From the NCBI GenBank assembly GCA_035308965.1, contig DATGFN010000019.1:62001-126000 (forward strand): a stretch of 64,000 nucleotides of DNA, read 5' to 3'. Position 1 is the stretch's first letter, and each line of letters starts with the position of its first letter. The notes under the pieces are model-generated. The model saw nothing but the letters and a program-made list of their open reading frames with translations, was not told where the DNA came from and did not search any database. A program made the position numbers and the translations under genes. Shown here in pieces: positions 7,484-16,226 of this stretch. Origin of the DNA: DASYXZ01 sp035308965. Its GTDB lineage: Bacteria > Acidobacteriota > Terriglobia > UBA7540.

Positions 7484-8833
7484 GGTGGCCTTCTGTTTTT
7501 GCCAAATAAAAAACGGACTCTCGATTCGCCCGTTGCGGATCAGCCTCCGCCGGTGGACGAGCGAGGGCAATCCCATAGACCGAAGCTGGCCGAAACTGGT
7601 CCGGCGAAAATTTCCTTTCTTGTGGCCGCCGTAAACTTCACTCAAAACTTCTTCAGCAAGCCAGCGATCGATGCGAACCAGTTGCGCTTCATCATCCACG
7701 TGCCGCAAGTAGTAATCAAGAATGGCTACATTGCGCAGCCCTTTTTCCGCCGTCTCGGCGGCAATCGACACTACGGCCTGCATCCTGTCTCCGGGATGGG
7801 CAATCTTCTTCACCCGTCGGCGGCCGCGGCGGAAAGCAAACCGGAACAAGTTTTGAATCTTCCTGCTTTTGTCGCGGGAGAGGGCCACGCCGCCGCAGGC
7901 GCGAAACAACAGTCCCAGATGGCGAAATTCCTTGACGGGCACAAAATCAGGATCCGCCAGGGGCACGGCCGTCACCACCCACTCAGCCTGGTGGCTCATT
8001 TTTTGATGGAGGCGCAATTCTGCCAGGCCGCGGTCCAAACATTCACGGCCTCGCAATGTCTGATCCCGGCTCGCGGACAAAACAAGAATGTCGTCGGCAT
8101 AGCGGAAATAATCCACCGACGGAATCTCTTCGATTTCGCGGTCCAGGGCGGTCAAATAAATGTTGGCTAATAGGCACGCCACCGCCGAACCGAATGGAAT
8201 GCCGATGTTGGCTCTAATCACTTCCCCTTCGCATTGATATGGAAACCGCACTCGTTGCAAAAGAAGTTTGAAAAGAAAGTCGCCCGGTTCCACCAAGAGA
8301 GAAAGTTTTTCAATCAGGAGTTGATGGTCAACTGAGGGAAAGTAATCCGCAATGTCGCGCTTCACCAGAAACAGAGGCACTGCCGTGATCCGAAGCAGCC
8401 TCGCAATGCGGGACTGGCAGCGGTCCAAGCCATAAATTCGGTCTCGATAGGCGTAGGAATTGGGGGAGAACCAGGAGTGCAATTTTCGCGTGAGGGTTCG
8501 ATAGAGGAGCAGATCGACAATCCGCTCCTCCCAGGGAGAAATGTAAAGTTTGCGGTGTTTACCGTTGAAGTTGTATTCGAGCGCCACGGCGGGACGAAAC
8601 TGAAACCGCTCCTGTTGGAGGGACTTGTGAATGGCGTCCAGCCCGCGCAGGCCGGGTCCGGCAAGATCGTAAAGTGTTTTGCCGTCAGTTGAAATGGAGA
8701 GGGCTTTTCGCCAATGGAACAGCGGTTTGGTGTAGACGCGGACCACCGCCTTGTAGAGCTCGGCCTCGCGATAGACGTCTTTCCACCTAAGATGGCGGCT
8801 CCCTCCGGGATTTCCCTCTCGCTCGATGGCCAT
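7394..8833 (-). CDS. Reverse transcriptase (RNA-directed DNA polymerase), unclassified group
   Basis: A 479-residue protein with the RT palm motifs in order: VKRDIADYFPSVDH (158-170, catalytic Asp160), GIPFGSAVACLLANIYL (211-227), the catalytic YADD at 245-248 in DYFRYADDILVL, and HLGLLF (305-310) with a basic stretch after it. The N-terminal part (LYDLAGPGLRGLDAI, YISPWEERIVDLLLYRTL) matches the fingers region of group-II-intron-like and defence-type RTs. Maturase X/HNH domains are not visible. The motif-4 sequence is GSAV rather than the SQ of diversity-generating RTs. The last 28 or so residues (from FRGTVARPP) are encoded by the inverted-repeat element and look non-conserved. No clear ribosome site precedes the ATG. 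The upstream gap holds a palindromic repeat copy. Confidence 0.85.
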   Translation of the reverse strand: MAIEREGNPGGSRHLRWKDVYREAELYKAVVRVYTKPLFHWRKALSISTDGKTLYDLAGPGLRGLDAIHKSLQQERFQFRPAVALEYNFNGKHRKLYISPWEERIVDLLLYRTLTRKLHSWFSPNSYAYRDRIYGLDRCQSRIARLLRITAVPLFLVKRDIADYFPSVDHQLLIEKLSLLVEPGDFLFKLLLQRVRFPYQCEGEVIRANIGIPFGSAVACLLANIYLTALDREIEEIPSVDYFRYADDILVLSASRDQTLRGRECLDRGLAELRLHQKMSHQAEWVVTAVPLADPDFVPVKEFRHLGLLFRACGGVALSRDKSRKIQNLFRFAFRRGRRRVKKIAHPGDRMQAVVSIAAETAEKGLRNVAILDYYLRHVDDEAQLVRIDRWLAEEVLSEVYGGHKKGNFRRTSFGQLRSMGLPSLVHRRRLIRNGRIESPFFIWQKQKATRAFRGTVARPPHAQSMAPAFSLIPEAAAS

Positions 8834-8894
8834 GGTGGAAAACTTTTCTTACCACTGAAAAGAGCGCGATCGAAATTAGCGTCAAAAAAAGTAA

Positions 8895-9006
8895 TGGGTC
8901 GGTTTTGCTTTTGGTGCGGCGGGTTTACCCCGCCATCGGGCGTCGTTAAGCCGCCCTTTTCCCAAGGCGGCGGCATAAAGCCGCCTCAAGGTCAAACTGG
9001 CCCACT
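8895..9006. repeat. REP/MITE-like palindromic repeat, copy A
   Basis: The element contains GGCGGGTTTACCCCGCC (8918-8934), a GCCGCC/GGCGGC stem across 8948-8971 and GGCGGCATAAAGCCGCC (8969-8985), followed by GTCAAACTGGCCCACT. The order of two GC stems with T/A-rich loops and a TCAAACTG-type end matches the copy at 23879-23962. This copy carries about 30 extra bases between the stems. It lies immediately upstream of the RT gene. Confidence 0.65.
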
Positions 9007-9031
9007 ATCGAAAAAAAGCGCCAAGCGCCAC

Positions 9032-9472
9032 TCAGGGAGTGCACGGGCCTAAATCCTTAACCAGAGATTGGACGTCCATGTGCAGTGTTCCCGCATCGTC
9101 CTTGTATTTTCTCCCGGAAAGCTCCACCCGTTCTCCCGTCTTCAATACCAACGTGTCCGCAATGATTCCGTAAGTCTGGTTGTCTTTCTCATTCTTCAAT
9201 GTAGTGCCTTCGGGGGTCTTGTTAACGCAGCCGACGATCGAGGCTTGACTGAGCGTCTGTTTTTTGTCGGGCCTATGACGCCAGGCGTAAAGCGATGCAG
9301 CAAAAGCCGCCACACCCACAATTATCAGGACCACGCCGGTGCGGCTACTACAGCCGGTCTGACTGCTGTTGCTCGTACACGGGATTGCTTGGGTTTGTCC
9401 TAAACTCCACGACGCCACGGCAAGGCATAAGCAAACACCCAGCGTGGTGCGAAGCAAGTAACGTGAATACAT
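9032..9472 (-). CDS. Secreted/membrane DUF5818-like protein
   Basis: A 146-residue protein. A signal peptide (to about residue 26, SLGQTQA) is followed by a Cys-containing spacer (CTSNSSQTGCSS), a transmembrane helix (VVLIIVGVAAFAASLYAW, about 46-63) and a C-terminal beta-rich domain. That domain, with SIVGCVNKTPEGTTL, TLVLKTGERVELSGR and TLHMDVQSLV, resembles DUF5818-type small domains common in Acidobacteriota secreted proteins. Function is unknown. The gene stands alone on the minus strand. Confidence 0.72.
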   Translation of the reverse strand: MYSRYLLRTTLGVCLCLAVASWSLGQTQAIPCTSNSSQTGCSSRTGVVLIIVGVAAFAASLYAWRHRPDKKQTLSQASIVGCVNKTPEGTTLKNEKDNQTYGIIADTLVLKTGERVELSGRKYKDDAGTLHMDVQSLVKDLGPCTP

Positions 9473-9589
9473 CTGGTTCTCCCTGACTCGAAAGTTTTGT
9501 AACAGTATACAGATTGAGACATCGAACGCAAGAATTCCTTCCGGCCTGGCGAGGCGGAAATGAACTCCGCAAATGAAGGGCCCGACTCC

Positions 9590-9853
9590 CTATTGGACCC
9601 GGGTGGACGACGTTCCCCCGACTGTCTGCTGCTCGCCTTCTTTCTTGATCATCCCAAATTGTTGCACCAGGGACATCGTCCTTTTGGCGGCGTCGCGAAA
9701 CAGAAGCTGACAATTCTCAAAGCGTGTGTTAATCCAATCGAAGTCGCCGCCCGAATAGAAAAGTGAACATTCCCTCACCACACAGTTAACGAAGAAAAGT
9801 TCTTCGAGGACCAGAGTTTCCTTCACCAAGGTTTGATTTTCAATCTTCTTCAT
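9590..9853 (-). CDS. Small protein with a single beta-solenoid-like segment
   Basis: An 87-residue protein starting MKKIENQTLV. GGAGGGA lies about 8 nt upstream of the ATG, which supports translation. The middle (FFVNCVVRECSLFYSGG, WINTRFENCQLLFR) alternates hydrophobic residues with N-C/E-C pairs, in the manner of pentapeptide-like or short beta-helix coils. A basic/Thr-rich tail follows. I do not recognise a named family. It is divergent from the PQQ-propeller gene, with a 210-bp gap between them. Confidence 0.6.
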   Translation of the reverse strand: MKKIENQTLVKETLVLEELFFVNCVVRECSLFYSGGDFDWINTRFENCQLLFRDAAKRTMSLVQQFGMIKKEGEQQTVGGTSSTRVQ

Positions 9854-10063
9854 TTCGACTCCCTCCTGAAAAAGCGTTCAATGAATGGCCTGGCATGCGA
9901 AAGCGTTTTGGGCCGGCCCACCGTGTGGATTGGATTCGGCAACTCGGACACGCCGCTGGAGATTGTAGCACGCAGGCCATATCACGAGGATGCCCCGATG
10001 ATCGCACGCGAGGCACCGAGGGATTGCCCGCTTTTTCCAATTGAGTGATATGCTCTCACGCCT

Positions 10064-11824
10064 ATGCGAACCTTCTTGCTCTTGCTTCTTGCGTGTTCAA
10101 CCGCGCTCTGCGACGACGGCGCTCAAATCTTCAATCAGAAATGCGCCGCATGTCACCGCGCGGGAAGTGGCACACGCGCTCCAATTCCTGAAGTTCTCCA
10201 CCACATGTCCAGACAGTCCATTCTGTCTGCACTCGAAACGGGTCTTATGAAAACTCAGGGCGCGAGCCTTACCCCGAGCGAGCGCGCTCTGGTGGCGGCC
10301 TATCTCGGAACTCCCGATAGTGCTCCTGTCGCGGCTTCCGCAGGAGCCTGCGCCCCGGTGCCCGCGCCGATGTCGGGCCTCGCCGGGTGGAATGGTTGGG
10401 GGGCGGATATCACCAACAGCCGCTTCCAATCCGCGGCAGCCGGCGGGATTGCGCCCTCGCAGGTTCCCAACTTAAAGCTTAAATGGGCGTTTGGATTCCC
10501 TGGCGCTTCCTCCACCGTGGGTCAGCCCACGGTCGTCGGGGGCCGGATTTTTATGGGCAGCGAGGATGGTACGGTCTATTCCCTGGATGCTCGCACTGGT
10601 TGCATCATCTGGAAGTTTAAGGCGCCCGCCATGGTGAGAACCGCCATTTCCATCGGCGAGCACGGCGCATACTTCGGTGACGTGAACGGAGTCATTTATG
10701 CCCTGCGCCCAGACAGCGGCACCCTCCTGTGGGAGACGCGGGTAGATAGCCATCCCGCGGCCAGAATCACCGGCGCGCCGTTGCTCTATTTCGGGCGTCT
10801 CTTTGTGCCCGTTTCCTCCGGCGAAGAGGGATCTGGAATGGACCCTGCCTACGCGTGCTGCACATTCCGCGGAAGCGTGGTCGCGTTGGAAGTTGAATCG
10901 GGCAAGCAGATTTGGAAATCGTATATCATTCCGGATGCTCCGCAGCCGACGCGACGTAACGCGAAAGGCACACAACTTTGGGGGCCGTCGGGGGCCGCCG
11001 TATGGTCCGCGCCGACCTTGGGGGCATCTCGAAAAGCGGTCTACGTTGCGGTGGGAAACAGTTATTCGGATCCTCCCAGCAAATTCAGCGATGCCGTTCT
11101 CGCTCTGGATATGAATACCGGCAAAATACTTTGGACCCGGCAGCTCACGGAGGGCGACCAGTGGAACCTGGCGTGCGTCAATCCGGATAAGACCAATTGT
11201 CCGACAAGTCCCGGCGACGATGTGGACTTTGGCTCCTCTCCGATCTTTCGGACCTTGCCCAACGGCCACGCTCTCGTGATCGTGGGGCAGAAATCGGGGG
11301 TGGTCCACGCCCTCGACCCTGACCAGAAAGGGAAAATTGTTTGGCAGACTCGAATCGGCCACGGCGGCCTGCTGGGCGGAATCGAGTGGGGCGGCGCAGC
11401 CGATGATCGTCTGGTCTACTTTCCGCTCTCCGACTTTGAAGACGCAAAGCCAGAGGCGGGAGGCGGACTTTTCGCCTTGAGAATTGATACTGGCGAAAAA
11501 GTCTGGTACGCGCCTCCGGCCAAACCCGCGTGCGTCAAGATTGAGGGTTGCAGCGCGGCGCAGATTGCTCCGGTGACGGTCATCCCAGGTGTGGTTTTCT
11601 CAGGCTCAATGGACGGTCATTTGCGCGCCTACAGCACGGCCAATGGAGGCGTGATCTGGGACGTCGACACTTTAAAGGACTTTACAACCGTGAACGGAGT
11701 TGCCGCGCACGGTGGATCGCTGAATGCGACTGGGCCAACGATCGCCCGAGGGATGCTTTACGTCAACTCGGGCTATGGAATGCCGGGTAACGTTTTGCTG
11801 GCGTTTTCAGTGGACGGAAAGTGA
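10064..11824 (+). CDS. Cytochrome c-PQQ beta-propeller dehydrogenase (PVA-dehydrogenase-like)
   Basis: A 586-residue exported protein with a signal peptide at residues 1-16. A cytochrome c domain carries haem motif Cys27-Ala-Ala-Cys30-His31. From about residue 105 there is an eight-bladed PQQ-type propeller with repeated W-motifs (SLDARTGCIIWKF, ALDMNTGKILWTR, ALRIDTGEKVWYA). AYACCTF contains adjacent cysteines, as in the vicinal disulfide of quinoprotein dehydrogenases. The N-terminal cytochrome plus propeller arrangement is that of polyvinyl-alcohol dehydrogenase (cytochrome), which oxidises secondary alcohols in the periplasm. The true substrate here is unknown. The next gene is 69 bp downstream and is also exported, so the two may act on one periplasmic substrate. 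Confidence 0.85.
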   Translation: MRTFLLLLLACSTALCDDGAQIFNQKCAACHRAGSGTRAPIPEVLHHMSRQSILSALETGLMKTQGASLTPSERALVAAYLGTPDSAPVAASAGACAPVPAPMSGLAGWNGWGADITNSRFQSAAAGGIAPSQVPNLKLKWAFGFPGASSTVGQPTVVGGRIFMGSEDGTVYSLDARTGCIIWKFKAPAMVRTAISIGEHGAYFGDVNGVIYALRPDSGTLLWETRVDSHPAARITGAPLLYFGRLFVPVSSGEEGSGMDPAYACCTFRGSVVALEVESGKQIWKSYIIPDAPQPTRRNAKGTQLWGPSGAAVWSAPTLGASRKAVYVAVGNSYSDPPSKFSDAVLALDMNTGKILWTRQLTEGDQWNLACVNPDKTNCPTSPGDDVDFGSSPIFRTLPNGHALVIVGQKSGVVHALDPDQKGKIVWQTRIGHGGLLGGIEWGGAADDRLVYFPLSDFEDAKPEAGGGLFALRIDTGEKVWYAPPAKPACVKIEGCSAAQIAPVTVIPGVVFSGSMDGHLRAYSTANGGVIWDVDTLKDFTTVNGVAAHGGSLNATGPTIARGMLYVNSGYGMPGNVLLAFSVDGK

Positions 11825-11893
11825 GGCAGCTCGCGCATGGTATTCAGAGCCCTTGCAGCTAGCCCAAGGGGACGCAAGAATTTGGAGGTTGCG

Positions 11894-13321
11894 ATGACCG
11901 ACGCCAACCGCAGCAAACAAGAAAGCGCACGACGATCGTTTTTAAAAATCTCCGCCGCAGCTTCCCTGGCTGAGCTGCTGAATTGGAGCGGATCCTCTTC
12001 TGCGGCATCTCACACTGGAAAATGGGAGGGCGCGGAAACGCAAGCGCCGCAAAGTTCCCCGGCACTCTCTCCCCTCGCGGGCTTGCCTCCACTCAAGATT
12101 ACCGAAGTGCGGGTGATCGTCACTTGCCCGGACCGCAATTACGTGCTGGTAAAAATCCTCACCAGTGAGCCCGGACTCTATGGCGTGGGCGACGCAACAT
12201 TGAACGGCCGCGAGCTTGCAGTTGCCGAAGACCTGGAAAAGCACATTGCACCGCTCCTGATTGGACGCGATCCGGAACAGATTGAAGATACCTGGCAGTA
12301 TTTGTATCGAGGCCCTTACTGGCGCGGCGGCCCGGTGCAAATGACGGCGCTGGCCGGAGTTGACCTGGCGCTGTGGGACATTAAAGGCAAACGCGCAGGC
12401 ATGCCCGTGTATCAACTGCTGGGAGGCCGGACGCGAATCGGAGCCATGGCCTACACCCACGCCAGCGGCAAGGATTTCGCAGAAGTTGAGGACGTCGCGC
12501 GCAAAGCTCTGGCGCGCGGTTTTAAGTGCGTGCGCGCCCAGGTGGCCATTCCCGGCCTGGAAGGGACTTATGGCACTTCCGGTGGTCAGAAGAAACCGGA
12601 AGCGAGCGCCGGCCGCGTGGCCAATATGGCCAGCCTCCCGAGCACCGAGATCTTCGAGCCCGCGCCCTATCTGCGCACAGTGCCGCGTCTTTTTGAGCAC
12701 CTGCGCGCGAATCTCGGTGACGAAGTGGAATTGCTCCATGACTGCCATGAAAAGCTTGACCCTATCCAAGCGGCCCGCCTGGCGCACGATCTCGAGCCGT
12801 ACCATCTTTTTTTCCTCGAAGACCCGTTGCGCCCGGAATACAAAGAAAGTTTCCGACTCATCCGCGAACATTCCACCACGCCCATCGCCATGGGTGAATT
12901 GTTTAATTCGCTCTGGGATTGCGTCCCGCTCATCAAGGAACAGTGGATTGACTACATCCGCTGCGACCTCGGGCATATTGGAGGCATCACGGCCGCCCGC
13001 AAAGTTGCAATCCTGGCCGAATTGTTCCAGGTCAGAACGGCCTGGCACGGTCCGGGCGACATCGGCCCACCCACGCACGCGGCCAACGTTCATGTGGATA
13101 TTTCCATTCCGAATTTCGGTATACAGGAGATGGTCTTTTTCCCCGACGTCGCCCGCGAGGTTATTCCTGGCGCCCCGGAATTCAAAGACGGCTACATGAA
13201 TGTGGGTGATTCTCCCGGACTAGGCTGCGACGTGAATGAGGAAGCTGCCAGGAAATACCCTTATCGGCGGGCGTACCTACCCACCGCTCGCCGCAAAGAC
13301 GGCAGCGTTCACGATTGGTAG
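11894..13321 (+). CDS. Enolase-superfamily enzyme (ManD/RspA-like), Tat-exported
   Basis: A 475-residue member of the mandelate racemase/muconate lactonising subgroup, closest by motif to D-mannonate dehydratase/RspA. The Mg ligands can be read as Asp283 (LLHDCHEKL), Glu309 (FLEDPLRPE) and Glu335 (MGELFNSLW), with TAWHGPGDIGPPTH supplying the C-terminal His/Asp region. The ATG at 11894 has GGAGG 6 nt upstream. The frame open from 11837 adds only 19 unlikely residues. The N-terminus carries a twin-arginine motif (ARRSFLKIS, 12-20), so the enzyme is predicted to be exported folded. That is unusual for ManD, which is cytosolic in studied bacteria. FLEDP replaces the WLEDxTP of true ManD, so the substrate may differ. 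Confidence 0.85.
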   Translation: MTDANRSKQESARRSFLKISAAASLAELLNWSGSSSAASHTGKWEGAETQAPQSSPALSPLAGLPPLKITEVRVIVTCPDRNYVLVKILTSEPGLYGVGDATLNGRELAVAEDLEKHIAPLLIGRDPEQIEDTWQYLYRGPYWRGGPVQMTALAGVDLALWDIKGKRAGMPVYQLLGGRTRIGAMAYTHASGKDFAEVEDVARKALARGFKCVRAQVAIPGLEGTYGTSGGQKKPEASAGRVANMASLPSTEIFEPAPYLRTVPRLFEHLRANLGDEVELLHDCHEKLDPIQAARLAHDLEPYHLFFLEDPLRPEYKESFRLIREHSTTPIAMGELFNSLWDCVPLIKEQWIDYIRCDLGHIGGITAARKVAILAELFQVRTAWHGPGDIGPPTHAANVHVDISIPNFGIQEMVFFPDVAREVIPGAPEFKDGYMNVGDSPGLGCDVNEEAARKYPYRRAYLPTARRKDGSVHDW

Positions 13322-13357
13322 GGCGCACATTATTTCCAACTTTGAAAGGAGAAAGTT

Positions 13358-13996
13358 ATGAGGAATATCCTTGAACCGAAAATTGAAAAATACATCAATT
13401 CCCTGCTCCCGCCTCGCGATTCGGTCACCCGTGAAATGGAGCGATACGCCGGCCAGCATGATGTGCCCATCATCGGCCCTGCTTGCGGCCGTCTACTTCA
13501 CCAGTTGGCAAGGACGATTAGAGCACAGCGCGTTTTCGAACTGGGATCGGCCATCGGGTACTCAACGCTTTGGCTGGCCCGGGCCGTCGGCCCTCATGGC
13601 ATGGTGTATTACACGGACAGCGACCCCAGCAATGCGAAGCGCGCCCAAGCGTATCTCCGCCGCGCTGGAGTTCTTCCCCGCGTCACGATTTTGGTGGGCG
13701 ATGCACTCGATATGTTTGGGACTACCCAAGGAACTTTTGATTTGATTTTCAACGATGTGAATAAGACAGGATATCCGGAGGTCTTCCGGCGGGCGATATC
13801 GCGCCTTCGAGTGGGCGGTCTCTTTATTACTGACAACGTCCTTTGGTCCGGCCGGGTGGCAAGGCCCCCCGCCCACGGCGACGCGGACACGCGAGCCATT
13901 AAGACATTCAATAAACTGATCTACCGCTCGCCGAACTTGTTCACCACCATTGTCCCCTTGCGCGATGGCATGGCCGTGTGCGAAAAGATTTCCTAG
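13358..13996 (+). CDS. Class I O-methyltransferase (CCoAOMT/COMT-like)
   Basis: A 212-residue protein of the bacterial O-methyltransferase family (PF01596 type). The SAM-binding signature is RVFELGSAIGYSTLWLA (about 58-74), followed by the metal/acidic region DLIFNDVNKTGYPEVF and DNVLWSGRVA, which is diagnostic of catechol/caffeoyl-CoA-type enzymes. The usual second acidic metal ligand DAxK is replaced by NDVNK, so metal binding may be altered. AAAGGAG lies 4 nt before the ATG. It follows the ManD-like gene by 36 bp. Confidence 0.87.
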   Translation: MRNILEPKIEKYINSLLPPRDSVTREMERYAGQHDVPIIGPACGRLLHQLARTIRAQRVFELGSAIGYSTLWLARAVGPHGMVYYTDSDPSNAKRAQAYLRRAGVLPRVTILVGDALDMFGTTQGTFDLIFNDVNKTGYPEVFRRAISRLRVGGLFITDNVLWSGRVARPPAHGDADTRAIKTFNKLIYRSPNLFTTIVPLRDGMAVCEKIS

Positions 13997-14025
13997 TAAA
14001 CATTCCTCTGGTAGAGGGAAAGATT

Positions 14026-14937
14026 TCAGCGGCGAACAAAATTTCTGATCAGGAAAAAGAGATTGGCGGGCCGCTCGGCCAGGCGCCGCATGAAATAAGC
14101 GTACCACTCTTTCCCGTAGGGGACGTAGACGCGCACGCGGTAGCCCTGCCGCAGCAAGTCGCGCTGCAATTGGCGGCGGATGCCGTATAGCATTTGAAAT
14201 TCAAATTGATCCGCCTTCAGGCCCCGGGCGCGTGCGAAGTTCTGTGTGGCGGCAATCATGCGCGGATCGTGGGTGGCGATGGCGTGATATCCGCCGCTGG
14301 CCAGCAATTTTTCCATCAGTTTCACAAAGTTGGCGTCCACATCCGCTTTGCGCGGAAACGCTATATCGGGCGGCTCCTGGTAGGCGCCTTTCACCAATCT
14401 CACCCGCGCCCCGCCCTTCACCAGGTCCTCTACATCTTTTTCGCTTCGATAAAGATAGGACTGGATGACCACGCCCAATGAATCCCGTGGCGCGTTCAAT
14501 TGATGAAAAACGCGAAGCGTTCCTTCCACGTGGGCCGAGCCTTCCATGTCCATGCGCACAAAGTTGTGATGGAGGGCGGCGCGCCCGGCAAGCGTCCCCA
14601 ACAGCCGGCCCGCAAGGGCTTCATCCAATGCGAGTCCAAGCTGGGTGGGTTTGATCGATATATGCGAGCGCAGCCCCTCCGTTTCCTGCCGGTCGAGAAT
14701 GCCCAAATAAACCCGGCAGGCGTTTTCAGCCTCGGCAGCGGCATGTACGCTCTCCCCAAGAAAATCGAGTGTTACTTCAAATCCCTCCGAGTTCAACTGC
14801 CGGACGGCGCGAACGGCGTCTTCCAGATTCTCGCCGGCAATAAATCGGGCAGCCATGCGCCGCCCCATGGAGCTCTTGGTAAGGAGACGTTTTAGGTTTT
14901 CGCGCTCGGAGAGATACAACAGGGAGGAACGAAGCAT
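14026..14937 (-). CDS. putA: Proline dehydrogenase
   Basis: A 303-residue monofunctional proline dehydrogenase, a flavin-dependent TIM barrel that converts L-proline to pyrroline-5-carboxylate and feeds electrons to the quinone pool. Family signatures are SIKPTQLGL, RLVKGAYQEP, ATHDPRMI, FEFQMLYGIRRQLQ and the C-terminal YVPYGKEWYAYFMRRLAERPAN, which forms the substrate-closing helix. Length is normal for the short type found in Deinococcus and Acidobacteriota. No pyrroline-5-carboxylate dehydrogenase is adjacent. The gene lies 108 bp downstream of thioredoxin reductase, with a structured heptamer repeat in between. The symbol follows common use for short ProDHs (also prodh). Confidence 0.9.
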   Translation of the reverse strand: MLRSSLLYLSERENLKRLLTKSSMGRRMAARFIAGENLEDAVRAVRQLNSEGFEVTLDFLGESVHAAAEAENACRVYLGILDRQETEGLRSHISIKPTQLGLALDEALAGRLLGTLAGRAALHHNFVRMDMEGSAHVEGTLRVFHQLNAPRDSLGVVIQSYLYRSEKDVEDLVKGGARVRLVKGAYQEPPDIAFPRKADVDANFVKLMEKLLASGGYHAIATHDPRMIAATQNFARARGLKADQFEFQMLYGIRRQLQRDLLRQGYRVRVYVPYGKEWYAYFMRRLAERPANLFFLIRNFVRR

Positions 14938-14944
14938 AGGAATT

Positions 14945-15048
14945 GCCGATTTTCGATTGTCGATTGACGATTGAAGATGAGAGCAAAATTCCCATCAGCC
15001 AACTTAAGTCTTCAATCGGCAATCGTCAATCATCAATCGTCAATTTCA
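14945..15048. repeat. Two facing heptamer arrays forming a long inverted repeat
   Basis: Left array 14945-14979: GCCGATT TTCGATT GTCGATT GACGATT GAAGATG. Right array 15014-15048: AATCGGC AATCGTC AATCATC AATCGTC AATTTCA. The words are reverse complements, so the arrays can fold into a stem of over 25 imperfect pairs around a loop of about 35 bases. The right array runs into the stop codon of trxB. It could serve as a transcript end or processing site between trxB and the proline dehydrogenase gene. Confidence 0.7.
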
Positions 15049-15972
15049 CCCTTCCGCTTCCAGGAACCTTTCAGCATCAATCGCCGCCATGCAGCCGGAA
15101 CCGGCGGCGGTTACCGCCTGCCGATAAACACTGTCTTGGACGTCGCCGGCGGCAAATACACCGGGGACGTTGGTTTTGGCGCCGCCGTATGTTTTAAGGT
15201 AACCCACGCTATCCATGTCAAGCTGGCCTTTAAAGAGCGAGGTAGTGGGTGTGTGGCCGATGCCGATAAAGATTCCGTGCGTCGGCATGACCGTTTCCTC
15301 TCCGGTCATGGTATCTTTCAGCTTCACTCCGGTTACATGCCCTTTTTCGACGTCCAGAACATCAGCCACCACCGAATTCCAAACCGGCTTGATCTTTTCA
15401 TGCCGAAGAATCCGGTCTTGCATAATTTTGGAGGCCCGCAATTGATCCCGGCGATGCACCAGAGCCACTTCGGTGGCGTAACGAGTGAGAAAGAGCGCTT
15501 CTTCCGCCGCTGTATCGCCGCCGCCGACCACGATCACCGGCTTGTCCCTAAAGAAATATCCGTCGCATGTGGCACAAGTGGAAACGCCATGTCCTAATAG
15601 CTTTTTCTCGGATTCCAGGCCCAGCATTTTTGCGGTCGCGCCACTGGCGATGATGAGCGTCCGCGTTTCAAATTTCTTGTCACCCACTTCGATGGTGAAC
15701 GGGCGGTGTTGAAGATCCACCCGGGTTACGTTGCCTTCCATGAACTCCGTACCGAACTCCGTGGCCTGCTTTTGCATCATCTCAATGAGCTCAGGGCCCT
15801 GCACGCCTTTAGGAAATCCGGGATAGTTCTCCACCAAAGTGGTGAGACTCAACTGCCCGCCAGCCTCATGGCCCCGAATCACCAACGGATTCAATTTGGC
15901 CCGGCTGGTATAAATAGCCGCGGTAAGTCCAGCGCATCCGGAACCGATAATCACCACATCGCGCATGCTCAT
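15046..15972 (-). CDS. trxB: Thioredoxin-disulfide reductase
   Basis: A 308-residue low-molecular-weight TrxR that reduces thioredoxin with NADPH in the cytosol. The FAD motif is IIGSGCAGLTAA near residues 8-19. The redox-active pair is Cys133-Ala-Thr-Cys136 in STCATCDGYFF. An NADPH motif VVGGGDTAAEEALFL follows, and the C-terminal FAD segment is GVFAAGDVQDSVYRQAVTAAGSG. The ATG at 15972 is preceded by AGGGAAGG at a short spacing. A GTG just before it and an ATG two codons later are alternatives. It is divergent from the ABC exporter genes, with about 250 bp between them. Confidence 0.95.
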   Translation of the reverse strand: MSMRDVVIIGSGCAGLTAAIYTSRAKLNPLVIRGHEAGGQLSLTTLVENYPGFPKGVQGPELIEMMQKQATEFGTEFMEGNVTRVDLQHRPFTIEVGDKKFETRTLIIASGATAKMLGLESEKKLLGHGVSTCATCDGYFFRDKPVIVVGGGDTAAEEALFLTRYATEVALVHRRDQLRASKIMQDRILRHEKIKPVWNSVVADVLDVEKGHVTGVKLKDTMTGEETVMPTHGIFIGIGHTPTTSLFKGQLDMDSVGYLKTYGGAKTNVPGVFAAGDVQDSVYRQAVTAAGSGCMAAIDAERFLEAEG

Positions 15973-16226
15973 CACCTTCCCTGGAGATCGCCGCGTAAGG
16001 AGCGGTCGCTTATCTTACTCGAACGCCAAAACTTAGCACAACACCTTTTGCAGCCGTGTGTTTCAGAACACTTCCCTGTTGCTCTCCATGCCAATTTGAT
16101 GCTACAAAGGCTCCTGCGATTCACGCCGTCGCTTTCCTAAAAATCATCAACACTCGGCGAGTGGCGCCGGATACGCGGCAAATACCGGCAATGTTGCGGC
16201 CCGAAGTTTCGCCCACGGGGTAATGC

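Noticed and set aside
7394..8833. Diversity-generating retroelement
   Set aside because: The RT lacks the SQ signature in motif 4. I see no template/variable repeat pair with adenine-specific differences, no accessory variability gene and no C-type lectin target nearby.
10472..11362. 296-residue minus-strand frame opposite the PQQ propeller
   Set aside because: Antisense shadow with a low-complexity Arg/Gly-rich translation. The sense frame has haem and propeller motifs.
11942..13093. 383-residue open frame on the minus strand opposite the ManD-like gene
   Set aside because: It is the antisense shadow of a strongly supported gene with complete catalytic motifs. Its translation has no recognisable domain.
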